Source of the DNA: Heterobilharzia americana
Taxonomy: Eukaryota > Platyhelminthes > Trematoda > Strigeidida > Schistosomatidae
Reading direction: 5' to 3'
DNA: 64,000 nt
Assembly: GCA_944470555.2 (NCBI GenBank)
Contig: OX104127.1
Coordinates: forward strand, 96,682,708-96,746,707
A program made the position numbers and the translations under genes. This document shows positions 1-12,000 of the stretch, one piece after another; the stretch's first letter is position 1; each line of letters begins with the position of its first letter. Under the pieces are notes generated by a model. That model saw nothing but the letters and a program-made list of their open reading frames with translations. It ran no database searches and was not told where the DNA came from.

Positions 1-2224
1 ATAACCTAGTCTCTAGTCAACCACAATCATGAATATTATGCGTAATAGTAGACAGTCTTGTTTTACTCATGTCTTCACTTCACTTCAAAGGCATCACTGA
101 GCTTCCCATTGTGAATTACTTGGCGTGTGGCGTCTTCACATAGTTGTTGAGTAAGATTGATAAGGGTTTGTGCTATTCTGTAGTGTTGAAGTAGCTGCCT
201 GCTAAATTACTCCTCGGTCGACGCTGTCAAACGCCTTTTCGAAGTCGATGAAGTTGAGGTATAGAGTTGACTGCCATTCTGTACTCTGTTCTATGATGAT
301 GATGATGATGCGTGGCGAAGTGTTGCTATTTGGTCTGCACATGATTTGTACTTCCTGAATCCAGCCAACCAGCCTGTTCGTGTCGTAATTTTGAATCCAG
401 TGCATCCTTTAGTCTCTCCAGGATGATGTGGCTGAATATTTTGCTCGGAGTGGACAGGAGCATGATTCCGCACCAGTTCTTGCAAAGACTTAGGTTGCAC
501 TTGATTGGGAGTTTTACAAGGTGACCCTTCTTCCAATCAATAGGCAGGTGCCTACCCTTCCTTCCTTTCAGACCTTCTGCAATAGTGGTGTGAGCATGTT
601 CACTGATGATGTCTCTGCGTCTGTATTCAGTGCTTCTGGATGAACTCCATCTGGTCCTGCTGATTCCCCGCATTTCGGTCGATTTATGGCGTTCAGGACT
701 TCACTTCGACTTTTGTTGGAGGATTTGTGTTTGCTTATAATTCTGCGGCCGAAGGCGGTATTTCTAGACAGGTTGAAGGAGGTGGTCAGTTAAAGAGTTT
801 TTCGAAGTGGTCAGTTCATTTTTCCCTATGTTTCTCATATTCGGTTATTAAGTTTCCTTCATTATCTTTTATTGGTTTCGTCTGTGTTGATCTATTCACT
901 CCCAGATAACAGTAACCTGGTTATTTGATATAATGTTGTCAAGTCTCTGTCTCTTCTACCTGCAGCCTGTTCTGTTTCACTTGCCAGTGTGTCGTGGAAG
1001 TGTCTTTTGTCTTTCCGTGCACTCTTCTTCACTTCTCTGTCCAGTGTAGTGTTTTATACGTTGTACTCAGTTCCTCTTGTCTTTGTGCATCATTGCACTG
1101 GTTTATCTTCTGCTTCATCATCACTATCTTTCTCTCCATCCTCTATCAACTTCCATGTGTCCGTCGAGATTCATTCCTGGTCCTGTCTTCTTTCTTCTTC
1201 CTTCGTAATACGGTTATGCAGGTTTCCTTCCACATAGTTTTCAAAGAATTCCAGTGTTCATCCAGACAGGTTCCTTCAGGGATGTTGCTCAATGTCTCCC
1301 ATTTTGTCCTGATGACTGGCTGACGTGAAGATGTCTTTTGTAGTTTCATTCCTCAGTTCAGTTCCTGTTCTGGGTGTTGAACCTGAACTGTGGTCTATCA
1401 CCAACTTCCTTGAAGGCTTTCAACTTGATTTGGAAGGTAGATTCCTTGCACTAGACAGTGAGTGGTGTGAACCTACATCTGCTCCTCTTCTTGACCTTGT
1501 GTCAAGTAGGCTGCATCTCCACTTTCTTCATATTGAGATGAAGTCAATCTGATTTTTGTGTAGTCTGTCCATCTGGTGAGTGGTGAAATCCATGTCGCTT
1601 TGTGAATATCGTTGTGCATGGCATTGAATGATTGTGACTTTTCTTTCCTTTTGAGTTGAATCTTGCTGTTATGATCCTGGAGGAGATTGGTTGCCACTGC
1701 ATGAGAGAAAACCTTCGATGCTCTTGGGGACATCATGATAGCCACTCGAAAACTCAGTGTGCTTGTGGTTGTCGTCTGTGTGACAATATCGGAGTAGATT
1801 AATGACTCTCTTGTTGACAGTTTGGAGAGTCCACTTCATTTCCACCTGCTTTCGAAGATCCCTATCCTAGCACTTCCATGCCTTACCTTCTCATCTCTTT
1901 TGCAGTCTGGGCAACCTTGCTGGGTTCATATATGATGCGGACATTCCATGTCCCCACGTTTACTTTCGCTTTCATCGAGTGAGGTACAGATACATCGGCC
2001 AATTGGCTTCCTGAAGGCTTTCACCAACTGGCGTCATTTCGCCTCTCCGATTCCAGCGAGGAGTAATTTTGTTTTTATTTTTTATATTTTGTTTGTGCTT
2101 TGAAGTTTCTTTATCGATTGGATTGGTTTTCGGAGGTGGGGTTGGTAGCCCTATGCCCAAGCTTCCGTCTTTACCTGGTCTTAGGACCGGCTAGTACCTA
2201 GTGAACTAGTTAATCAGGCGAGGT
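1..2224 (-). mobile_element. RTE-like LINE, copy A (5' part, continues past the left edge)
   Basis: The 5' end at 2224 (ACCTCGCCTG read on the minus strand) is identical to the 5' end of the full-length copy at 43992. Reading leftwards it holds a short 62-residue leader frame (MGIGLPTPPPKTN, 2160-1972), endonuclease remnants (TWNVR region about 1940; AIMMSPRASKVFSHA about 1740) and reverse transcriptase up to base 1 (NFIDFEKAFDSVD about 230). Frames are broken throughout. About 270 bp carrying the endonuclease GDMNAK motif are deleted near 1610. Bases 1-642 are an almost exact inverted copy of 11541-12182. Confidence 0.92.
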
Positions 2225-2631
2225 TGACCAGCAGGATACTTTGTCTTAATATTCTAATCATCTGTTCTGAAATCGAATTACTCAACTATCTGTTTGGATG
2301 GTAAACCCACTAGTCTTTTCTTTCTTCGATTCATTCTATTTCATCTTTGAAAATATCTGTTACAAATAATACTGATCACAATTTATATCTCAATTATTTT
2401 CCACCTGTCATACTTTCAAACTAATATTTTAATAAAGGTGAAACTGTAAAGTGCAGTGAGACACTTGTTATGTAATGACCTCAATTCTGGATGTAAACAA
2501 CCCCTTATGGTGAACTTTTATTTGCATTTCAATGTCGAGGAAGTTATTATCTTTTGTTTCACCACAGATGTTTCTTATTTCACCTGTTCATTTACATTTC
2601 TACCATTGTTTTCTTTGTTTAAAATCATTAG

Positions 2632-3099
2632 AAATTCGTTCGCTATTATTCTAGATTTCATAAATGCGTAAGTGATACAAATGAATCAAGAAGCTCTTCG
2701 CAAAATGTTCTTAATACTTCATTTAATAATAATGTCAATGGTATCATTGAAAAGCCAGCACAAGACGGTTTGTTAATATCAACTGGTTGGAATGGGAATC
2801 ATCAAATTATGGATCATTATAGTCCACAGATTAGTAAAACTGATTATGAAGAAAATGATTGGGAATCGCCGACAATTGGTACACAACTAGTTACAACAGC
2901 AACAGCTTCAGTATCACCAACATCCGAAAACACAATTTACGTTAACAATAAACTGTCAACTAACCAAACAAATGACTCAAGTAAACTAAAACAGCAGCAA
3001 CAACATCTGAAAGTGACAGGGTTGAAGAAGTATAGTTACGCCCAGGAAAATAATTGGTATATCTTTCGAAATTGTTTTGGTTTGTGTTGTTTTAAACCG
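2632..3099 (+). CDS. ENT exon a: end of TM6 and the cytoplasmic loop
   Basis: Codes 156 residues in phase 0. The acceptor is the pyrimidine-rich stretch ending in ATTAG at 2631, which is also an in-frame stop, so the reading frame cannot extend further left. The donor is CCG|GTAAGT at 3100. The first residues (KFVRYYSRF) match the end of TM6 in ENTs. The middle is low-complexity (Asn, Ser, Thr, Gln; a KQQQQ run) and much longer than the loop in human ENT1. The end (NNWYIFRNCFGLCCF) leads into TM7. A weaker alternative acceptor exists at 2654 (TTCTAG). Confidence 0.8.
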
Positions 3100-6000
3100 G
3101 TAAGTTTCTTTTGTACACTATACATAAAATTACTGGAATGCTAAATAATTTGAAAACCGCACAAAAATATTTCTTTTATGAACAACAGACCAAATTATGG
3201 CTCCCTAGTGTTTCTTTAAAAGGCACTGATCATATATTTACCCAGTTACAGATTGTCGACTGAAAATTTTTGAATGCTGAATATGGTTGAACATATGTGA
3301 CAGTATTCTATGACCTAACTGACGAAATTCACTTATTATTATTTCCATTACCTTGAGTCAACGGTACTGTTGTAACTTGATAGGTAAAGGTTTGACAATT
3401 TTATTCACGGTTAAGCAGTATAAAATAAAGGTGCATCAGTATTGAATATGTTACCTAACATAGGGAGAATACTAAGAAAATTAAACCGAAGAAAAGTATG
3501 AATGCTAAATGAAGAAACTTGTGAGAACGATAGGTACACAAAGTTAGGTTATAGACGAATAACTGCGTTTGATGGACAGTATTATGAGATTTGAGACTCT
3601 TCAGGTGGATTCGTCAGCATTACAATCGCTTGGTTTTCTGATTTAGACTTAACAACAATGGTCATAAGTTCGAAAAATACGGTACAATTCACGAGTTCAA
3701 TTATTGGTCCCAACTGTTCACCAAACTATCGCATCATTTGGGCGACTTTGAAGGAGTGACTTTAAGGCCACTCTAGCAACAACTGAAATGACCAATCAAG
3801 CTTTGATATCTCTCCTGGAAAAGTACTTTTCCATAAAATAGTGGAGTATAATTCGCTGTCTCATCAGTTACTAGGGTGGCCTTTAAAGTTACCCCTTTGA
3901 AGGCCACCCTAGCAACGATTGGAATAACCAGTTAGGTTTCTTTATATTGGCTGGAAAGGCAAATTTTCATGAAATAAAGAAGTCTGGTTGGTTATTCCAG
4001 TTATTGCTAGGGTGGCCTTTAAAGTCACTCCATCATTTCAGCATAGTGATGTTTTTCTCTTCTAAGTAAAAACCACAAGTGGCTTTAGAAGTCACTCTAG
4101 CAACTGTTAAGGCAACCAATTATGAGTCTGAATTTTATGAAAATCTAACTTCCTAGCCAAAATATCGAAACCTGATTGGCTGTTCTAACAGCTGATACAG
4201 TGGCCTTTAAAGTCACCCAAAAATCAGGTATCATTACCTTTACACCGAGGGTGAAAGATAGAAGTATGTTTATTTCTAGTTTACTTTCATTTTAAATTTG
4301 CTCTTGAGTAAACGAAGTCGAGTACTATGCAGGTGGATATGCCTGGTAGTCAGTATTATTCTAGGTAAGGTATTTTAATTTAAAACACCTAGATGCTTTT
4401 TAGCATAGCATGCATTCAAGCAATGTATGCTTCTTTTAATGTTCAAGAAGATACTTGGGTGAACTTGCTCATTTTTTGGGAAATTATGGCGAATATTCGT
4501 AATTCAGGGTATGATTATTCAGAGTGAGTTGTTTTATGACCTAGGGTTTCACTTGGCAAACGCTTCATTTCCATGCTTGATGTCGTCATAAGTGCATAAG
4601 AGTTTAACAACGAAACTGATGTAAATGGAATGCTACAGATTGGGAGATTGTATTATCTACTATGAAATTGTGTGAATTATTTTATGTTAATATGTGTATA
4701 TGCTTGTATGAAATCACAGATAAACGATAAAGTAATTAACTGTTGATCTCTTCCATATAAAATCTTCAGAAGAAGCTAAGAATTCATGCTTAGCGAGTGA
4801 AGACTGAGGGTCGAAATAGATACATGCATCCCGTATCTTCTTCAGGATTTTGAATATTTTATCACTCTACACTTATTATTTCCCTTTTCTCATATCCTTT
4901 CTCACCTTGATTTCATTATCTTTCCATTGACCTTGTTGTACTTATTTTTAAATGCTGTTTCATAACACTTCACTTCCAGGTAATGTTCTACTTTTTATTG
5001 TGGTTTCATTATGGTTTACAAGCTCTTGCCAGCACGTATCATTTTTATTGTCACATTCAACAGTGAACATGCAGAAGTGAATGCCTTACCATAAGCATAG
5101 TACTACTGAGCCACCTGTTTATAGCAGATGGTCAACTTATTCCAAAGTTATTCGTATTCTTAACAGCTCATCAATATCACTTAAAAGTAATTGTACAGGA
5201 TGATCAGTGATGAACAAAAAAATTTACTGAAAGTTCATAATGAGAAAATTTAGTCAGGAACTTTATTACAACCGTCAGCTGATTTAAATATACCATGCAT
5301 GTTATTGCATTTTCTCATTATTTTCAATGCAATCACTCATGTCTTTCTAGACAAAATATTATTTGTTTTCTTATTGTGTTGCGAATTTTGAGACAATGCA
5401 TTAAGCATTACTTTTTATCACACGACTTGTGTCTGGGTTACTTAGATCACTTAAACTGATGTTGAAAAATATACCAATAGACTATCGGAGTATATTTACG
5501 ATGCTTATCTTCAAATTTCCTCTTAGTTTCGTTTTAATTTTGGTTGAACCAAAGCTAACCCACTTACAGGATACCAACAGTTTATTATATTTAATGTACT
5601 TTGACTACATTATCATGAAGAAAATTGAAACAGGGCTTATTTGAATCCTAGTTTCAATAACTTCCTAAAGTTAACTTGATGATTCACCTAATCCGTGGTT
5701 AAGCAATGTTAGCACGAATTTTTCCAAATTTTCTTAACAAATGACTACATTGTAACGAAATATTCTCTCTGCACTAGTAGTTTCTCTCTATTGTTTTAAT
5801 CAAATGATAGTATATACAGACAAAGGCAGATGACCTTGAGAGACCAATGACATTCTTCGTTATTCAACCAATAGAATTCTAATATCGAATGAAATCTATA
5901 TCCTAGACCCTCTACGTTTAAGGTAACATTAATTTAAGTTTTCAATTTCGAGGTTTGTGGAGATTTAATCATTGGTTTCAGGTTGGTATTCTCCATGGAC

Positions 6001-9000
6001 AGACATCAGTTGGAGAAACACTATAAACGTGGAAGGACTAGACAGCTATTTCTTCCTAGAATGGGACTTCTCAGAGGTACACACCCTTGACCACGGCAGG
6101 GACGGAACCCAGTATCTTCAGGTTCTGTGGCCAATAAGTCGAACATGAAAAGAGTTACTCAACTACAGGACTAGACAGGGGTCGTCCTATATCGTAAAGT
6201 GACAGAATTCGGGAATATGGACCATCGGGTTCTGACCCCGTGATTCCGTGGTAACGCACTGGCCGCGAGACCTGAAGGCCCCGGGCTCGACCCTGGCGGA
6301 GTAAGGTCATGAGTGAGCAATGCTGATGCGTGCTATGTTAGGACGAAACATCTGCCCATTTCTCCCAGGTTTCCATTATTCAGGTATTGTTGAAATTGGG
6401 GAACTGGTAGGCAGTGAAGATTCTGCGGTCACTGAAAATAACATACTGGCTTGTTTATGGTGAAGCGAAGGACAGTACATACTGTCATCTTGAGATAAGG
6501 ATTTATTTCCCATTCAGAGTCTTTCGGTTGACAGTTAAAAGTTATGCATTCCTCTATCTGTTGTGATTGTTTTTACTTTAGCATTTGGCGTGTTTTGTGA
6601 ACTCATTTCACATATTCTAACACATGTTTTGCCTGTGTTTTGGTCATGAAATCCCTTGTTCTTCAAAACAGTATGGTGTTAAATAGATTGTAAATTTTGT
6701 TCAAAAATAAGTGTTTTATGAAGAATATTGAGTTTTATTTCTTTCGAATTAGTTTGATAATCTCATGAACGCTACTGCACGTTTTAACTCCTGTACTGAT
6801 AAAGGGACACTATGTATGTTATATTTATATGTAGAGTAAAAGAATATGAATTCGTAAATAATGAATGAATGAGTAAGCCAACACACCTTTATTGAATGGG
6901 TATACAGTTCTAGTCACCTATGCTGCATTTGCGATTTGCACTTGCTTTTTTCACATCATCTTGTCAAAGATGCTTAGCTTGGAGTAATAGAAAGTAAACC
7001 AATACTGAGATAAATATTGGAACTCTTCTTTCATATAGGCTCTAGAATCGCCGCATTCATTTTTCGTAATACGACTTTTTTGACAAACAGAATTGCGACA
7101 GGTTATTCATGGGTGCAATCAAACCAAAGTCACAATATGCGTACAGTATCTTAGTTCACTTAAACAAGTATAAAAAGTATAAATAACACTGAATGGAAAC
7201 GACGATTTTCCACCAAACTTGTAACCCCCATACAGTTTACTGTTCTATTTTTTTCATCACATCACCCTGGGACTTATTTTAACTTTCAGTGACTCGTTCA
7301 ATGAATAAATCTACCTTAAATTATTTTCCTATAAATCATATAGTTATAGGTGTATAGAATGAGTGGAGTAACAATCTAAATAAATATAATAATCTCTAAC
7401 TTGTCTTGATGAGTCAGTAAATGTGATGCGAAACTAAATGTCGCTTAACCATGCTGATGTGTCGGTACACTACACCTGAAATGTGAGTAGTTCGAACAAT
7501 ATTTTCAACAATTCACATTAAAAACTTAAATGAACGAATCTTCTGTATGAAGAAGTAAACCAATACAACCTCAGAGAAGTATGATTGATTTATTTAATGT
7601 GTTGGAGGTTGCTTATACTTTTCGAAGAATATCTATTCAGGAATTTTCAGTTATATATATGTACATATAATGGATGTTCCAGACTTTCAAGTAGATGATA
7701 ATTTTATATTTAATAGATTTTCGATATAATATTATTCATCCTTCGTTTTTATGTGAGTTGATGTAGGGTGAAAAAATTTCGAAGGGTTTCCATTTCTGGT
7801 AGGACTCTAAAAATCAAATGCTTATACAGCTATTCTTCACTCAAATTATTATTTCTAGATGTTCAGGAAGTTTTCAATCATATAGAGATATAAACATTTA
7901 ATGTGATAAGGGATGGATTATGAGTTCCAATTACTAAATTCATTTTGTTATTTTTCGTGTTTTGTTTTATAAATGTCACTTAGCTACGAACTACTCACGA
8001 ATGTAAGTGGCTGTAATTACAATGATAACCGAAGAAAATATGCAATAACTCAGAAACTGCTACTGTGAGTATGCACATTTCATGAAGTGAAACCTCATAA
8101 AAACACGCAGCCTGGTGCTGAAAAGTTCAGGAATAAAACTCAAGGTTTTGAAAACATCAACATCATTTGTTTTGGTGATGTGATTCAAAAATGACTATAA
8201 TGACATTCACTTATTTGTTTTTTTATATTTCACCAGGTACTGAATATCACATGAGTAGATAGTTATTTGTCAAAACAATAATCATCCCGGTAAACTTCAT
8301 TATCACGTCTCACGGCTTCAATATTTATAATCACGCAAATAATTTTGTGTGGTGACTATTTTTTAATATTCGCCTACATTACTATCATGATGTTACTAAA
8401 ACATATATATACTACATCAAACCATTTCATTTCTCTGTTAAATGAATAATTTTCAACAGAAAGAAGTATTCAAACACTATGTGATTTTATTCCAAAACTA
8501 AGAATTCCAAACACTTGTGCAGTAGAATAAAGCGTTTTCATTAAAATTGGATGTTATCCAGCCAATTGTCTAAAAGCATACTGAGAATATGAAGCATAAA
8601 GAGACTTATCATTAAGCAGAAATTAAATCCTTCTGTATTACTTCAGTTCATTCAATATAGCACAAACGGATACAGTATTGCTTATTGAATGATGCCTCAC
8701 TTAAAACCAGTCAGTAAATAATACTGTGTCACTATCTAACATATCATTTAAGTTCATCTTATTTACCAATATCGAAGTTCTACTCTGACGCAAACTGAAC
8801 CCTTAACCCTAAACGTAGATTGTTTATGGATTCACGAGATGTTTTCAATAACATGTAAAGCAATTTTCCTAATGCTTATAATGATAAATGAAATTTCGAC
8901 TCTCATGGAATCGAAAATAAACCAAATTTATAATCATCTGTCTAGTATCGTCGCGGTAGAAGATCTTGGAAAGGATGAAACTGATTTTCTAATTATAGTA

Positions 9001-12000
9001 AGGGAAATGCAGTAAGCCTTATTAAAGAAAAGTCATCTTTATCAATGAAAAACATGACTATATTTTTGGAAAAAGTATAATCTTCAAGCTGAGTTGAACA
9101 AAATGAAAAGTAAGCAATGGGAAGGAGGTTAGCATAGTTCAGTCTTTTACCAGCGAGTAATAATCCTGCTACTGTACTGCAAAATGTAAGTCAGACGGTA
9201 TGTTGGAGTCAGACATGATTCCTACTGAGTAGTGAGAATCACTAATTGTCCCAGTCTTTGAGGAACAAAAAACGTTCTCCCATAGTTAACGCAGACGAAT
9301 TAACATAATTAGTATAGTTTCGAAGATTATAGATTCTGTAGTTATTTGACGGGTTTAAGTCCAGTGCATCGAGTGTATCGACCAGATCATCACGAGTTGA
9401 AAAGTCTTTGAACACATGAATGCTAGTCAGCACTTGATTCTAGCTGTATCTCTCGACCTCAAGATTATATTCAACTCCGTCGATCAAGGGGTCATTTCAG
9501 CGTTTCTCATCGAAAGTAGTGCCCAGTATGTAAATCACTCTGTAAATGAACTCCTGTAGTCATGTTAGTCTATTGATAGGTTATCAGTGGGTGATATCGG
9601 TCAGGGGTATCTACTCTCCATTTTAACTTAAATTTATTATAAATGTGCTTATAAACTTCATTTAACACTTCTATTAGGAAAGTTGTTTGCCACTTCTGTA
9701 TATTTAATAATAATAATAATAATAGTAATAATAATAATGCTATGATTATTTTATTTACTGACTATTTGCGTTTTCATTTTACACAGCCTGTTGGTAAGGA
9801 GCGATGTCTAGATTATTGGTCAAAATATACTTTAACAATCAGAGAGTGTTGGGTTCATTGTTTGAATATTTGGTGTGTATTTTTTTGTTCGCTGTCCATA
9901 TTTCCGGCAGTTCAATCTCGAATTAGACCAGTTAATCCAGAATATTTCATTTCACGTAAGCAATCAATATTGACTATGATGATCAATATCAATAAAGTGA
10001 ATGTTAGTGAGGTAGTATTTAATTAACTTCAGTGTTTCTCTGATTGGTATCAGTCCGTGATGAACACCCTGAAATCAGCAAATCCCTATAAACCTAAAAA
10101 CCAAATTCGTCATTCTCTCGCTTATTCGTGTTTAATATTTAAACTACTTTTAACATAAAATAACAGTATGTTCTCATTATTCAAACATTTTCAGTATTGT
10201 CAGTGTTTTGTATACGTTTGAAAAGAAAACTGCAATCATCTTCTTTGTTGCAGTTCGAAGCCCCAATTAACTCAATCTAGCTTGTAAATATCGTTCTCCG
10301 ACAGAATACTAAGAAGACGTAAACTGTCTGAACCGTATAATTTATTTGTGCAGCACATTTCAAACAGTCTGATCGCATACGTACTTGTCATACGTATTTG
10401 TATGAGAATCCATAAGGGGTGGAAATACAAAAAGAAGGTCAGGTAGGAGGGCTAAACTAATGTTCAAGTAAAAATGAAAATCAATGCGGAGAAAATAACA
10501 TTATATCGAAGTTGGTTTCAGAGTTTAATTCACCAAGGGAGATTAAATGTGATAACAAATTGCTTTTGAACACACAAAGGTGGTTTAAACTTCCTAATAG
10601 CTAGGGCCTCAGCCAATTTAAGGATCTATCCTCAACAAGTCTTTTGAATAGGTCCAAAGGAAGTAGACGTGTCAATACTGTGACCTATCTCAACGATGTG
10701 TTTCGCGAAAAAAGAACTTGCATGTCTCCTACCAACATTTATGGGATCAGGTGATTCAACTTACTTCTCAAGCCACTTTGTAATAGGCTTAGATGCCCTC
10801 AGTCACATGGATCTGTGAGTCCACTCTTTATTTGTTCCACCACAGGTGCATTTGAATCGGTAGATGCAATGGGTGGTGACACTGTCGTTGACATGGTGTA
10901 AGGGTTTGGAGAAATAAATATACGGGCTTGGTGGTTTCTATTAATCAAACCCTAGATGCATAAGTAACTGTAAATACTTTCTATCTAAGAAGCGGAAGAA
11001 CAACCAGTGCCTTGGACATGAATAGGCTATATGAAACATTGTCTAATAATAGACAGCATTTTAAGAGCTATATAACTGAGTAAAATGTGCAAACAGAACA
11101 CAGAAAATAACCACTTTCACATAGGACACTATTACAGCTAGAGAAATGCGTAAGCCTCACCCACATTCTTTAACAACGCCTTTTTAAATCGAAATGATTA
11201 TGCATTCAGTTTTCAACTGCAAATAAAAAACTATTTTATATAAACCTTGGTCAAGATCTGACCCGATACTTTCACAAATATTGGCTACCGAGTGAAAAGT
11301 TGACATTAGATATAAATTATACTCGAACAAATCTCAGTGTGTTTCAAATAAGAAATTTCAACGTTTTGCGTGGAGATCTGCTGCTATTGAACAATGAAAT
11401 GAAGTATGAAATTTATGGCCTGTTATATTTATCTATGATACTGTAGATTTTTGTTATTTCCCTGATAAAGCTTGGACCAAACTTCCATGAGAAAAGTTGA
11501 GATTTCTTATTTAAGAAACACGGAAATTTGTCTAAACATGACTCCAGAAGTACTGAATACAGACGCAGAGACATCATCAGTGAACATGCTCACACCACTA
11601 TTGCAGAAGGTCTGGAAGGAAGGAAGGGTAGGCACCTGCCTATTGATTGGAAGAAGGGTCACCTGGTAAAACTCCCAATCAAGTGCAACCTAAGTCTTTG
11701 CAAGAACTGGTGCGGAATCATGCTCCTGTCCACTCCGAGCAAAATATTCAGCCACATCATCCTGGAGAGACTAAAGGATGCACTGGATTCAAAATTACGA
11801 CACGAACAGGCTGGTTGGCTGGATTCAGGAAGTACAAATCATGTGCAGACCAAATAGCAACACTTCGCCACGCATCATCATCATCATCATAGAACAGAGT
11901 ACAGAATGGCAGTCAACTCTATACCTCAACTTCATCGACTTCGAAAAGGCGTTTGACAGCGTCGACCGAGGAGTAATTTAGCAGGCAGCTACTTCAACAC

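Larger units (their letters stand above)
3100..9786 (+). other. ENT intron a (6.7 kb)
   Basis: Holds the MITE-like cluster (3753-4217), a dispersed repeat (4478-4606), two Sm-alpha-like SINEs (5978-6375), an RT fragment (9420-9612) and the TAA run. 6400-9400 is AT-rich with no convincing frame or repeat that I could recognise. Confidence 0.8.
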
